The translations under genes and the position numbers were made by a program. The notes below the pieces were generated by a model. That model saw only the letters and a list, made by a program, of their open reading frames with translations. It was not told the DNA's origin and searched no databases. This document shows positions 1 through 7,700 of a stretch of 21,569 nucleotides of DNA, piece after piece (the stretch's first letter is position 1; the number at the start of each line of letters is the position of its first letter). Source of the stretch: a bacterium (GTDB lineage Bacteria > Bacillota_A > Clostridia > Lachnospirales > Lachnospiraceae); assembly GCA_004562915.1 (NCBI GenBank), contig SFQZ01000081.1, positions 1-21,569 of the forward strand, read 5' to 3'.

Positions 1-1233
1 CGCAAATACTACAGGCAGATTCTGCATACAGACATCATGAAGGATCTGATCCATCGCTCTTTGTAAAAATGAAGAATAGACAGCAACTACCGGACGCAGT
101 CCTCCAAGTGCCAGACCTGCTGCAAAAGTAACTGCATGTTCTTCAGCGATTCCCACATCAAACAGTCTGTCCGGGAACATATTGCCAAATCGCTTCAGTC
201 CGGTTCCCGGGACCATAGCAGCAGACACCGCAACCACATCCGGTTCTCTGTCACCGAACTTTCTCATAACCGTCGAAAAAATATCCGTATAAGTAGCCTT
301 CCCTCCCGATTTTGGAAGTCCTGTCTCAATCTCAAAAGGACCGGCACCATGAAATCTTGCCGGATGGCGCACTGCCGGTGCATATCCTTTTCCTTTTTGT
401 GTAAGTACATGTACCAATACCGGTCCCTGTTTTCTTTTTGCATCGTGAAATACCCGGATCATCTGCCCTATGTTGTGACCGTCCACAGGTCCCAGATAAG
501 TAAGCCCCATATTTTCAAACAGCATCCCCGGGATCACAAACTGCTTGATACTGCTCTTTGTTTTGTGAATGGCATCCACCATTCCGTCGCCGACTTTTGG
601 TATCTTTTTTAATGCCTGCGTCACTTCCATTTTCAGTTCCGTATAAGCTGCTGCTGTTCTGATATTTCCCAGATATGCAGACATTCCGCCCACATTTTTT
701 GTTATGGACATCTCATTATCATTCAGTACAATAATAAAATTTTTCTTCAGTTCAGCTGCATTGTTCAATGCCTCATAAGCCATTCCACCGGTAAGCGCAC
801 CGTCACCGATTACGGATACAACCGTAAAATCCTCCCCCTTCAGATCTCTCGCCTGTACCATACCAAGTCCCGCAGAAATGGATGTAGAACTGTGTCCTGT
901 ATCAAATGCATCACATGCACTTTCATTTCTTTTCGGAAATCCGCTGAGCCCTCCTGTTTTTCTCAAGGTGGCAAACTGTTCTTTTCTTCCGGTAAGAATC
1001 TTATGTGTATACGCCTGATGTCCCACATCCCAGATCAGTTTGTCTTCCGGAAACTGAAGTACTCTGTGAAGAGCAATGGTAAGCTCCACCACACCAAGAT
1101 TGGAGGCAAGATGACCTCCTGTTTCGCTGAGAGACCGGATTAAAAACTGCCGTATTTCATCAGCCAGTTCATCACACTCCGGCAATGTCAGCGACTTTAC
1201 ATCATTTGGCTTTTTTATCCTGTCTAATATCAT
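1..1233 (-). CDS. dxs: 1-deoxy-D-xylulose-5-phosphate synthase, C-terminal part beyond the left edge
   Basis: This is a thiamine-diphosphate enzyme that condenses pyruvate with glyceraldehyde 3-phosphate, the first step of the MEP isoprenoid pathway. The frame is open from an ATG at 1233 to base 1, giving 411 codons of a family of about 620 residues, so the last third is outside the window. Visible landmarks are WDVGHQAYTHKIL (about 68-80), the ThDP/Mg motif GDGALTGG (143-150), LGPVDGHN near 230, and GIAEEHAVTFAAG with the catalytic Glu at about 365. The start is supported by an AAAGGATGG ribosome site. The gene lies 26 bases after ispA, so both isoprenoid genes appear co-transcribed from the nusB-xse run. 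Identification is secure; completeness cannot be judged. Confidence 0.97.
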   Translation of the reverse strand, partial: MILDRIKKPNDVKSLTLPECDELADEIRQFLIRSLSETGGHLASNLGVVELTIALHRVLQFPEDKLIWDVGHQAYTHKILTGRKEQFATLRKTGGLSGFPKRNESACDAFDTGHSSTSISAGLGMVQARDLKGEDFTVVSVIGDGALTGGMAYEALNNAAELKKNFIIVLNDNEMSITKNVGGMSAYLGNIRTAAAYTELKMEVTQALKKIPKVGDGMVDAIHKTKSSIKQFVIPGMLFENMGLTYLGPVDGHNIGQMIRVFHDAKRKQGPVLVHVLTQKGKGYAPAVRHPARFHGAGPFEIETGLPKSGGKATYTDIFSTVMRKFGDREPDVVAVSAAMVPGTGLKRFGNMFPDRLFDVGIAEEHAVTFAAGLALGGLRPVVAVYSSFLQRAMDQILHDVCMQNLPVVFA

Positions 1234-1259
1234 AATAACCCATCCTTTAATTACGTACC

Positions 1260-2147
1260 TTATTTTTTACGATTTACCAGATAGCGTACCAGTTCCTGCA
1301 AAAATTCATTTTTCTGCGGAAATTCTTCCAATCTACTCACCGCTTCCTCCGAAATCGTCTCCACATCTCCGGCAGCCTGATCAAGTCCACGAAGAGTCAC
1401 ATAAGTAACTTTATGGTTCTTTTCATCGCTGAAAACCGGTTTCCCCAATTCTTCCATGGTACTGGTAATATCCAGAATATCATCCCGAATCTGAAATGCC
1501 AGTCCCACCCGATTGCCTATGGTTTCTATCCGTTCCACCTCATCCTGAGAAGCTCCGGCAAGAATCGCACCTACCATCATAGAAGCCTCAATAAGAGCCG
1601 ATGTTTTATTTTCATAAATATAGTCAAGCATTTCTTTTGAGATAGGCTTTCCCTCATTCGTCACATCTACGCTCTGACCACCCAACATTCCGTAAATACC
1701 GGTTTTTCTGCTCAGAACAAGAAGTGCCTGACCGATCCGCTGGTTCTCCGGTTCCAGAAGAAATGCTCTGCAAGCCGTTTCATAGGCGTAGTTCAGCAGG
1801 GCATCTCCGCTCAGCACACCGACAGCTTCCCCATACACAGCATGTGTTGTTTTCTTCCCCCTGCGGTATTCATCATTGTCTATCGCCGGCAGATCATCAT
1901 GAATAAGCGATGAAGTATGTATCATCTCCATCGCGGCAAGAAACGGCTCAATCACCTTTGATTCTCCGCCGAACATTCTATATGTTTCAGCCATCAGAAT
2001 CGGACGCAGTCTTTTTCCGCCCGCTTCCATGCTATAATTCATCGCCCGTGCCAGTTCTTTCGCAAAGCCTTCTTCTTTTGGAAGATACCCGGCAATCAGA
2101 CATTCGATTTCTTTTTTCTTCTGTTCCAGTTCCTTATTAAAATTCAC
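1260..2147 (-). CDS. ispA: Polyprenyl (farnesyl/geranyl) diphosphate synthase
   Basis: Cytosolic short-chain E-prenyl diphosphate synthase that extends dimethylallyl diphosphate with isopentenyl diphosphate, feeding undecaprenyl and quinone synthesis. The 295-residue product shows the family hallmarks: GGKRLRP (43-49), the first aspartate-rich motif DDLPAIDND (84-92), LSGDALL (112-118) and the second aspartate motif DDILD (222-226). Length is normal for FPP synthases. The start is GTG, not ATG, and lies 11 bases inside the end of xseB with GGTGAG just upstream, so translation is probably coupled to xseB. It precedes dxs, the first enzyme of the pathway that supplies its substrates. Whether the product is C15 or C20 cannot be read with certainty. 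Confidence 0.95.
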   Translation of the reverse strand: MNFNKELEQKKKEIECLIAGYLPKEEGFAKELARAMNYSMEAGGKRLRPILMAETYRMFGGESKVIEPFLAAMEMIHTSSLIHDDLPAIDNDEYRRGKKTTHAVYGEAVGVLSGDALLNYAYETACRAFLLEPENQRIGQALLVLSRKTGIYGMLGGQSVDVTNEGKPISKEMLDYIYENKTSALIEASMMVGAILAGASQDEVERIETIGNRVGLAFQIRDDILDITSTMEELGKPVFSDEKNHKVTYVTLRGLDQAAGDVETISEEAVSRLEEFPQKNEFLQELVRYLVNRKK

Positions 2148-2346
2148 TTAACTCACCATTTTCATTCAGCTGCTGCATTTTTTTTTCAACTGTATCGATT
2201 TTACTGCTGCACTCTTTTAACAGCTCCATGCCTTTCTGATAATTCAAAAAAGCCTCTTCCAGAGAAGCATCCCCGCTCTCCAGCTGTTCTACGATCACGT
2301 CAAGAGCCTCAAAAGCCTCTTCAATACTCTTTACCTTTTTTTCCAT
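2137..2346 (-). CDS. xseB: Exodeoxyribonuclease VII small subunit
   Basis: Small helical subunit of exonuclease VII, which with XseA degrades single-stranded DNA in both directions to oligonucleotides. The 69-residue product has the usual size and the family pattern: SIEEAFEALDVIVEQLESG followed by SLEEAFLNYQKGMELLKEC, forming two amphipathic helices. The ATG at 2346 has AGGAG seven bases upstream and overlaps the end of xseA by 16 bases; the 3' end overlaps the ispA start by 11. The order xseA-xseB-ispA is common in Firmicutes and supports the call. Confidence 0.95.
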   Translation of the reverse strand: MEKKVKSIEEAFEALDVIVEQLESGDASLEEAFLNYQKGMELLKECSSKIDTVEKKMQQLNENGELSEF

Positions 2347-3575
2347 AAATCTGCTCCTGCTTCTGTCTGCTCTACTTTTGCACGAATCTGACCGTCACTT
2401 ACATAGATATTTAAAATGTCTCCTTCTTTGACCTGATTCACTTTTGTCACTGCTCTTAGCTCTTCTCCTTCCACATAAGAAAATCCCTGATTCAGTTTTT
2501 GCAGCGGAGACAGCCCTTTCATCCTCTCAATATAGATCCCAAGCCTGTGTCTTTCTCTTTGTATCTTCTGTTCCATCAAATACTGCAGTTTTTCTTCTGT
2601 TTTTAATAAATACATTCTTTTGTCACGGATCAGATTCTCCGGGCTTAAATATCCGATTCTTGTCTGATAATGCTGTAATTTCTGTTTTTGCAGTATCAGG
2701 CGGCTGTTCATGGAAAAATCCATACGTTTTCGATAGTTATCAAACTGTTCCATCAGCGCCCGGAAATCAAAAACTGCCAGTTCTGCTGCTGCTGACGGTG
2801 TCGGAGCACGAAGATCTGCCACATAATCTGCAATCGTCACATCCGTCTCGTGACCTACCGCTGAAATAATCGGTGTAGAACAGTTGAAGATAGCTCTTGC
2901 TACTTCCTCTTCATTGAATGCCCACAGATCTTCTATCGACCCTCCGCCTCTTCCAACAATCATAACGTCCACACCCAGTTCATCCAGTGCACGGATTCCT
3001 TTTACAATGCTTTCTTTAGCGCCTTCCCCCTGTACCAGTGCAGGGTACAGAATAATCTCAATATAAGGATTTCTGCGGTAAGAAATGTTGCGAATATCCT
3101 GAATGGCAGCCCCTGTAGGAGCTGTAACCACACCTAATCTTTTACAATATTTGGGAATGGGCTGCTTATACTCCGGAGAAAACATCCCCATCTCTTCAAG
3201 TTCTTTCTTCAGAGCTAAAAATCTTTCATATAAAAGACCTGATCCTTCCAGCGATATTTCTTTTGCATAGAGCTGGTACTTTCCATCTCTCTCATATACG
3301 CTGACGCTTCCGGTAACAATAACTTTATCTCCGTTTTTCATGGAAAAAGCCAGCCCTTTTCTCTGTCCCGCAAACATAACACAGGAAATAGCACCGGTAG
3401 TATCTTTCAGGGAAAAATACAGATGACCCGACGTATGATACTTACAGTTACTCACTTCTCCGCGAACTGAGATCCGACTGAGCATAAAATCCTGGGTAAA
3501 CATATTTTTAATATAATTGTTGACCTGACCTACAGAATATACACTTCCCATATCCAACCCACTGAATAAAGTCAC
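2331..3575 (-). CDS. xseA: Exodeoxyribonuclease VII large subunit
   Basis: Catalytic subunit of exonuclease VII, cytosolic, acting on single-stranded DNA in repair and recombination. The protein of 414 residues starts with an OB-fold (VYSVGQVNNYIK at 12-23, continuing to about 110). The nuclease domain follows, with VGRGGGSIEDLWAFN (207-221) and GHETDVTIADYVADLRAPTP (241-260). The C-terminal part is helical and charged, as expected for the XseB-binding coiled coil. Start choice: the GTG at 3575 overlaps the nusB stop as GTGA, but its ribosome site is weak; an ATG at 3551 (MGSVYSVG) is a plausible alternative that fits many homologues better. Confidence 0.96.
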   Translation of the reverse strand: MTLFSGLDMGSVYSVGQVNNYIKNMFTQDFMLSRISVRGEVSNCKYHTSGHLYFSLKDTTGAISCVMFAGQRKGLAFSMKNGDKVIVTGSVSVYERDGKYQLYAKEISLEGSGLLYERFLALKKELEEMGMFSPEYKQPIPKYCKRLGVVTAPTGAAIQDIRNISYRRNPYIEIILYPALVQGEGAKESIVKGIRALDELGVDVMIVGRGGGSIEDLWAFNEEEVARAIFNCSTPIISAVGHETDVTIADYVADLRAPTPSAAAELAVFDFRALMEQFDNYRKRMDFSMNSRLILQKQKLQHYQTRIGYLSPENLIRDKRMYLLKTEEKLQYLMEQKIQRERHRLGIYIERMKGLSPLQKLNQGFSYVEGEELRAVTKVNQVKEGDILNIYVSDGQIRAKVEQTEAGADLWKKR

Positions 3576-3979
3576 TGCACACCGGCAGCTACTTTTCCCA
3601 ATACTCCGTTAATAAATGCTGGTGACTCATCACCGCCGAACTTCTTTGCCAATTCTACCGCTTCATTGATCGCCACTTTTCCCGGCACATCTTCATCAAA
3701 TAATACTTCATAGGAAGCCAGTCGTAAAATTGTAAGATCCACTTTTCCCATCCGGCTTGTCTTCCATCCCTTACTTGCTTTATTCAAAAGCTCGTCGATC
3801 TCCGGAATTTTATTTCTGATCTTCTCAAACTTTTCCTGAATATATGCCTGATCTTTTTCCTGAAGATTTTCGATACCATCCAGATACAGTTCTTTCTGTT
3901 CTCCCATCTCCTCCGACGGGTTAAATTCTGTCATAAACAACAATTGAAAAATACTTTCTCTCAGTTCTCTTCTATTCAT
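3572..3979 (-). CDS. nusB: Transcription antitermination factor NusB
   Basis: All-helical RNA-binding protein that with NusE (S10) binds boxA RNA and supports antitermination of ribosomal RNA operons. At 135 residues it has the normal length. It starts with the typical MNRRELRESIFQLLFMTEF, and its C-terminal half contains LRLASYEVLF and KVAINEAVELAKKFGGDESP, which matches the family signature, then FINGVLGKV. The ATG at 3979 has GGAGGA well placed. No promoter is seen between it and the hairpin at 4010-4039, so it is probably reached by read-through from the asp23 promoter. It overlaps xseA by 4 bases. Confidence 0.96.
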   Translation of the reverse strand: MNRRELRESIFQLLFMTEFNPSEEMGEQKELYLDGIENLQEKDQAYIQEKFEKIRNKIPEIDELLNKASKGWKTSRMGKVDLTILRLASYEVLFDEDVPGKVAINEAVELAKKFGGDESPAFINGVLGKVAAGVQ

Positions 3980-4009
3980 GCTATCCTCCGCATTTTTCTT
4001 AACAGAGTG

Positions 4010-4039
4010 AAAAAGGGGTGTCTATCTGCCAGACCCCCC
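4010..4039 (-). terminator. Rho-independent terminator or attenuator after asp23
   Basis: Read on the minus strand, a GC-rich hairpin pairs GGGG.GTCT with AGAC.CCCC, with one G-A mismatch in the stem and a loop of about seven bases, followed by five T residues. It lies between the asp23 stop and the nusB start. Because nusB has no obvious promoter of its own, the hairpin may be a partial terminator that sets the ratio of asp23 to the nusB-dxs run. Confidence 0.65.
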
Positions 4040-4059
4040 TAACCTTCTGCAACGTTTTA

Positions 4060-4452
4060 TTAATTCTGTTCTTCCAGTTCTACGCTGGAAATACTGATAT
4101 TTACATCTGACACCTGAAGTCCTGTCATATTTTCAATAGAGGCTTTCACCTTTTCCTGAACTTTTTTACAGGTCTCCGGTATACTGTATCCATATGACAG
4201 ATTCAACTTCAAATCTACACAAACAACATTATCCAGTACATCTACTTTTACACCTCTGGACAGATTCTTCATCCCCAGCTTGCCAACAAGATCATTGGTG
4301 ATATTTCCTGCCATGGATGCAACTCCTTCCACTTCTGTGGCTGCCAGACCGGCGATGATCGCTACTACTTCATCTGCAATCTGTACCTTTCCAATTGTCT
4401 GATCGTCATATATCGTATACGCATCTCTTGCTTCATTTTTATTTTCTGCCAT
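4060..4452 (-). CDS. Asp23/Gls24 family envelope stress response protein
   Basis: Small protein of 130 residues of the Asp23/Gls24 (formerly DUF322) family, abundant proteins linked in some Firmicutes to cell-envelope stress; their biochemical role is not settled. The family core is visible as IADEVVAIIAGLAATEVEGV (about 25-44), then VDVLDNVVCVDLKLNLSYGY, and the C-terminal VQEKVKASIENMTGLQVSDV. No membrane segment or signal peptide is present. It has its own extended -10 promoter and a terminator-like hairpin, so it forms a separate transcription unit ahead of nusB, a conserved position in Clostridia. GGAGGG precedes the ATG. Confidence 0.92.
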   Translation of the reverse strand: MAENKNEARDAYTIYDDQTIGKVQIADEVVAIIAGLAATEVEGVASMAGNITNDLVGKLGMKNLSRGVKVDVLDNVVCVDLKLNLSYGYSIPETCKKVQEKVKASIENMTGLQVSDVNISISSVELEEQN

Positions 4453-4491
4453 AGTATAACCCTCCTAAGTCAAGAACAACCTATTTGTTTT

Positions 4492-4526
4492 ATTATACCA
4501 AAAACATTCGGAAATTAAAAGGGGGT
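4492..4526 (-). promoter_or_regulatory. Extended -10 sigma-A promoter for asp23
   Basis: On the minus strand a perfect TATAAT (4492-4497) is preceded by TGG, giving an extended -10 box. The -35 region seventeen bases upstream (TTTTAA) is weak, as often seen with extended -10 promoters. The predicted start leaves a leader of about 35 bases before the asp23 ATG. Confidence 0.6.
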
Positions 4527-4530
4527 TCCT

Positions 4531-6126
4531 TTAGTTTTTACTGAACTCTTCCAGTATCAGCCCTTTATTTCTGTCCAGTGTCATTCCGACACTCCAGGAA
4601 TTTACAAACAAAAGCAGCGGATTTCCACGCATGTCTTTGACCTTTTTCATATCTGAAGTTCCTGACAGTTTTTCCACATCCACTTCCTCTTTATTCACAA
4701 TCCAGCGGATATGTTCATATGGCAGATTTTCAAGACGGATTTCCACATTATATTCATTTTCCAGACGATATTTGAGCACATCAAACTGCAAAACACCAAC
4801 TACACCGACAATGATTTCTTCCATACCACCCATATATTCCTGGAAAATCTGGATGGCACCTTCCTGAGCAATCTGGTTAACACCTTTTACAAACTGTTTT
4901 CTCTTCATACTGTCAAGGAGACGTACTCTTGCAAAATGTTCCGGCGCAAAAGTCGGGATTCCCTCATAAGCAAACTTCTTTCCCGGAACACAGACTGTAT
5001 CTCCAATGGAGAAAATACCCGGATCAAACACCCCGATAATATCTCCGGCATAAGCCTCATCCACAATATGACGATCCTGTGCCATCATCTGCTGTGGCTG
5101 GGAAAGACGCATTTTTTTATCTCCCTGCACATGGTACACCTCCATGCCGGCATCAAACTTACCGGAGCAGATTCTCATAAATGCAATACGGTCTCTGTGA
5201 GCCTTATTCATATTCGCCTGTATTTTGAAAACAAATGCTGAAAAATCCTCCGACATAGGATCGATCACTCCGCAGTCTGCCATTCTCGGCAGCGGAGAAG
5301 TGGTCATCTGCAGAAAATGCTGCAGAAACGTCTCCACACCAAAGTTTGTCAATGCTGATCCAAAAAATACCGGTGAGAGCTTGCCGCAGCTTACTTCCTC
5401 AATATCAAATTCTGCACTGGCACCATCCAGAAGTTCTATTTCCTCCAGAAGCTGTTCTTTCTGGTCAGAAGTCATGATGGCATCCATTCCGGCATCATCA
5501 TTGACATCTACTTCCTCGATATGACCCTCTTTGGTTCCCTTCATAGTATCGGAAAATGTAAGGACTTTCTGTGTATTTCTGTCATAAACACCACGAAATG
5601 CCTTTCCGGAACCAATAGGCCAGTTGATGGGACAGGTAGGGATTCCCAGCTCCTTTTCGATATCGTCAAGCAATTCAAAGGTATCATTGGCATCCCGGTC
5701 CATTTTATTGATAAATGTAAAGATCGGGATATGACGCATCGCACATACTTTAAAAAGTTTTCTTGTCTGTGCCTCCACACCTTTTGACGCATCAATCACC
5801 ATCACAGCCGAATCAGCAGCCATCAACGTACGGTAGGTATCCTCCGAAAAGTCCTGGTGTCCCGGTGTATCCAGAATATTGATACAATATCCGTCATAAT
5901 TAAACTGCAATACGGAAGAAGTAACGGAAATACCTCTCTCCTTTTCGATCTCCATCCAGTCTGAAACAGCGTGACGGGCCGTCGCCTTTCCTTTTACGCT
6001 ACCGGCCAGATTGATTGCACCGCCGTAAAGCAAAAACTTCTCTGTCAGAGTCGTTTTACCTGCATCCGGATGGGAAATAATTGCAAATGTTCGTCTTTTC
6101 TTTATTTCATTTGTAAAATCAGCCAC
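4531..6126 (-). CDS. prfC: Peptide chain release factor 3 (RF3)
   Basis: Translational GTPase that recycles RF1/RF2 from the ribosome after peptide release. GTPase motifs are clear: AIISHPDAGKTTLTE (G1), DTPGHQDFSEDTYR (G3) and FINKMDRDA (G4), followed by the EF-G-like domains; the stretch LQFDVLKYRLENEYNVEI is typical of RF3. Start choice: an ATG exists at 6141, but it has no ribosome site, and its own codons (ATGGAGGTC) supply a strong GGAGGT placed 7 bases before a GTG at 6126. The GTG start gives 531 residues, close to E. coli RF3 (529). The gene has its own promoter and sits between the ygjP-like gene and asp23. A tetracycline-resistance ribosomal protection protein was considered and excluded by length and motifs. 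Confidence 0.96.
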   Translation of the reverse strand: MADFTNEIKKRRTFAIISHPDAGKTTLTEKFLLYGGAINLAGSVKGKATARHAVSDWMEIEKERGISVTSSVLQFNYDGYCINILDTPGHQDFSEDTYRTLMAADSAVMVIDASKGVEAQTRKLFKVCAMRHIPIFTFINKMDRDANDTFELLDDIEKELGIPTCPINWPIGSGKAFRGVYDRNTQKVLTFSDTMKGTKEGHIEEVDVNDDAGMDAIMTSDQKEQLLEEIELLDGASAEFDIEEVSCGKLSPVFFGSALTNFGVETFLQHFLQMTTSPLPRMADCGVIDPMSEDFSAFVFKIQANMNKAHRDRIAFMRICSGKFDAGMEVYHVQGDKKMRLSQPQQMMAQDRHIVDEAYAGDIIGVFDPGIFSIGDTVCVPGKKFAYEGIPTFAPEHFARVRLLDSMKRKQFVKGVNQIAQEGAIQIFQEYMGGMEEIIVGVVGVLQFDVLKYRLENEYNVEIRLENLPYEHIRWIVNKEEVDVEKLSGTSDMKKVKDMRGNPLLLFVNSWSVGMTLDRNKGLILEEFSKN

Positions 6127-6169
6127 TTGAAAGACCTCCATAGATTACATAATACAAAACACTTTAGCT

Positions 6170-6199
6170 ATTTTAGTATAGGTTGTTTTGGACTGTCAA
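6170..6199 (-). promoter_or_regulatory. Sigma-A promoter for prfC
   Basis: On the minus strand a perfect -35 TTGACA (6194-6199) is followed after 18 bases by TAAAAT (6170-6175). The predicted leader is about 37 bases to the GTG at 6126. The promoter sits directly after the stop of the ygjP-like gene. Confidence 0.7.
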
Positions 6200-6208
6200 G
6201 GGATTTCG

Positions 6209-6730
6209 TCACAATCTGCATTCCTTCAGCCATTTTCTCCGTTCCCGGTAATCCGGCAGCACATTCTCTACTATTTTCCAGAACTTGTCCGAATGATTCA
6301 TCTCCATCCGATGTGCCAGCTCATGTACCACCACATAATCCAGTATTTCATCCGGCATCAGCGCAAGTTTCCAGTTAAAATTCAGATTTCCTTTACTGCT
6401 GCAGCTTCCCCATCTGGTCTTTTGTTCCCTCAAAGTGACTTTCCCATAAGTCACTCCCATAATCTTAGCGTAATACTGAATTCGTGCCGGAAGAATCTGC
6501 TTTGCCCGTTCTATTCCTTCCCTGCGTTCCTGCTCAGTAATCTCACGACGGCTATTTTCCTTTTCTTTTATTGCTTTTTGATGTTTTTCGATCCAATCCT
6601 GCTTTTCTCTCAGCATCTGTTCCACTTTTCGTCTGGAAACAGAATAGGGGGAACGTACGATGATATCTCCCTTTTCATTGATCTGTATGGCTGTCGTTTT
6701 TCTGTTTGATCTGACCCACTGATATTCCAT
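6209..6730 (-). CDS. YgjP-like zinc metallopeptidase (M48/SprT-like, DUF45)
   Basis: Predicted cytosolic zinc-dependent peptidase of the YgjP/DUF45 family; substrates are unknown. The 173-residue product has the family core TRWGSCSSKG (105-114) and the zinc motif HELAH (136-140), with a third likely ligand at H146 in the MNHSDKFW segment and an acidic residue further on. No signal peptide or membrane segment is seen; residues 30-80 are strongly charged and helical. The ATG at 6730 has AGGAG with good spacing, 17 bases after the cysteine-cluster gene upstream, so the two genes probably share the promoter at 7489-7517. The family is certain; the biological role is not. Confidence 0.88.
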   Translation of the reverse strand: MEYQWVRSNRKTTAIQINEKGDIIVRSPYSVSRRKVEQMLREKQDWIEKHQKAIKEKENSRREITEQERREGIERAKQILPARIQYYAKIMGVTYGKVTLREQKTRWGSCSSKGNLNFNWKLALMPDEILDYVVVHELAHRMEMNHSDKFWKIVENVLPDYRERRKWLKECRL

Positions 6731-6747
6731 AATATTTTCTCCTGTCT

Positions 6748-7419
6748 TTATCCTGCTATTCCCACATACCGCTTTGCCAGCTTCAGCCGGATATCGAATT
6801 GTTCATAAAAATCTTTATTTCCATCATAGGGTTTCTGAAAAAACTGTTCCAACACATACATATTGATTTTTTTCACCAGCATTTCCTGGCTGAGATCTTT
6901 CAGGATCTTCTGCACATCTTTCCGGAAATAATGCCATCGGCAAATATATTCCTCATATTGCTTCAGATTTGGTGTATCCAGCCATTTTTTTATTTTGACC
7001 TTGGTTTTCAATTCTTTTTTACATTCATGGGTCTGAAGGAAATATCGAAAACTTCCCTCCTCATAGCATCTCCCCAATGGAAAAAGCCTGCAGATTCCCG
7101 GTCGGATCGCATGAATATTACAGCGTCCGTTTTCATTTAAAAACGCACAACTCTCGTCTTTTCCCACCATTTTCATATTAGGCAGAATCATTCCATCCAC
7201 CACTTGAAGTTCGATACAAGTCTCAAGAAGCTGCTCAAAAGTACATTCCAGATGGACGGTAAGACGATAAATATCCATAGGATCCAACAAAATAGATTCT
7301 CCCATTCCCCGGCAACAGGAAGAGCATCCTTTACAGTCATCACATCCAACCTTTACCATATCGTTTGCATCATATAATTTTCCATCTGATATTTCTTTCA
7401 GATCAATTTCACGCTCCAT
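6748..7419 (-). CDS. YkgJ family cysteine-cluster protein (putative zinc/iron binding)
   Basis: Protein of 223 residues with the YkgJ-type cysteine cluster. Near the N-terminus it has CDDCKGCSSCC (C26, C29, C32, C35, C36), followed by LLDPMDIYRL; the second cluster is CAFLNENGRCNIHAIRPGIC (C91, C100, C110) with LFPLGRC (C118) after it. Such proteins are annotated as putative zinc- or iron-binding, and some members are thought to carry an iron-sulfur or metal centre; the reaction is unknown. The product is soluble, with a charged C-terminal half. GGAGGAG precedes the ATG. It is the first gene of a two-gene unit with the ygjP-like peptidase. Confidence 0.85.
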   Translation of the reverse strand: MEREIDLKEISDGKLYDANDMVKVGCDDCKGCSSCCRGMGESILLDPMDIYRLTVHLECTFEQLLETCIELQVVDGMILPNMKMVGKDESCAFLNENGRCNIHAIRPGICRLFPLGRCYEEGSFRYFLQTHECKKELKTKVKIKKWLDTPNLKQYEEYICRWHYFRKDVQKILKDLSQEMLVKKINMYVLEQFFQKPYDGNKDFYEQFDIRLKLAKRYVGIAG

Positions 7420-7488
7420 ACACTCCTCCTATGTATCGTATTTATTCAGCCTTTTAATCACCGAACAAAGATGTTATGTATTGGTTGT

Positions 7489-7517
7489 ACTGTATCAAAA
7501 TAATCATGGGATGTCAA
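7489..7517 (-). promoter_or_regulatory. Sigma-A promoter for the ykgJ-ygjP unit
   Basis: On the minus strand a perfect TTGACA (7512-7517) and TACAGT (7489-7494) are separated by 17 bases. The predicted leader of about 60 bases ends at the GGAGGAG site before the ATG at 7419. The remainder of the 7420-7700 intergenic region holds only the large inverted repeat listed next. Confidence 0.6.
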
Positions 7518-7582
7518 ATATGTAAAATCCCACGCCCATGGTTCTGTATTCGATTTAATTTGTATAGCCAATAAAGTAAATG

Positions 7583-7665
7583 GGCAGATGGTAGAATACC
7601 CTATAAAACAATGTCCTTGGGGATATGCGCCTGATATTGTTCCATAGGGTATTCTATCATCTGCC
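7583..7665. repeat. Large imperfect inverted repeat (31 paired bases, 17-base loop)
   Basis: Outer arms 7583-7604 and 7644-7665 (22 bases each) differ at one place only. After a 2x2 internal mismatch (AA versus CC), inner arms 7607-7615 and 7633-7641 add nine more pairs. The loop is 7616-7632. In plus-strand RNA both single differences become G-U pairs; in minus-strand RNA the AA/CC site becomes two G-U pairs. It begins about 36 bases after the spoIIIAH stop. There is no T run after either side, so it is not a standard intrinsic terminator; it could stabilise the 3' end of the spoIIIA transcript or be a small mobile palindrome. Confidence 0.85.
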
Positions 7666-7700
7666 TCATTACTGTTTATCTACACGCAAATCAAAAAGTA

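Noticed and set aside
136..612. Plus-strand open frames across the minus-strand gene block, such as this one and 6188-6709
   Set aside because: They lie antisense to dxs and the ygjP-like gene, show no family motifs, and have low-complexity Ser/Phe/His composition typical of reverse complements of real genes.
4531..6141. prfC as a TetM-type ribosomal protection resistance gene
   Set aside because: The product is about 530 residues (TetM about 640) and the motifs and C-terminal domains match RF3.
7583..7665. The large inverted repeat as an ordinary intrinsic terminator of the spoIIIA cluster
   Set aside because: No run of T follows either arm, and the stem is far longer than in normal terminators. 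Kept as an unexplained repeat instead.
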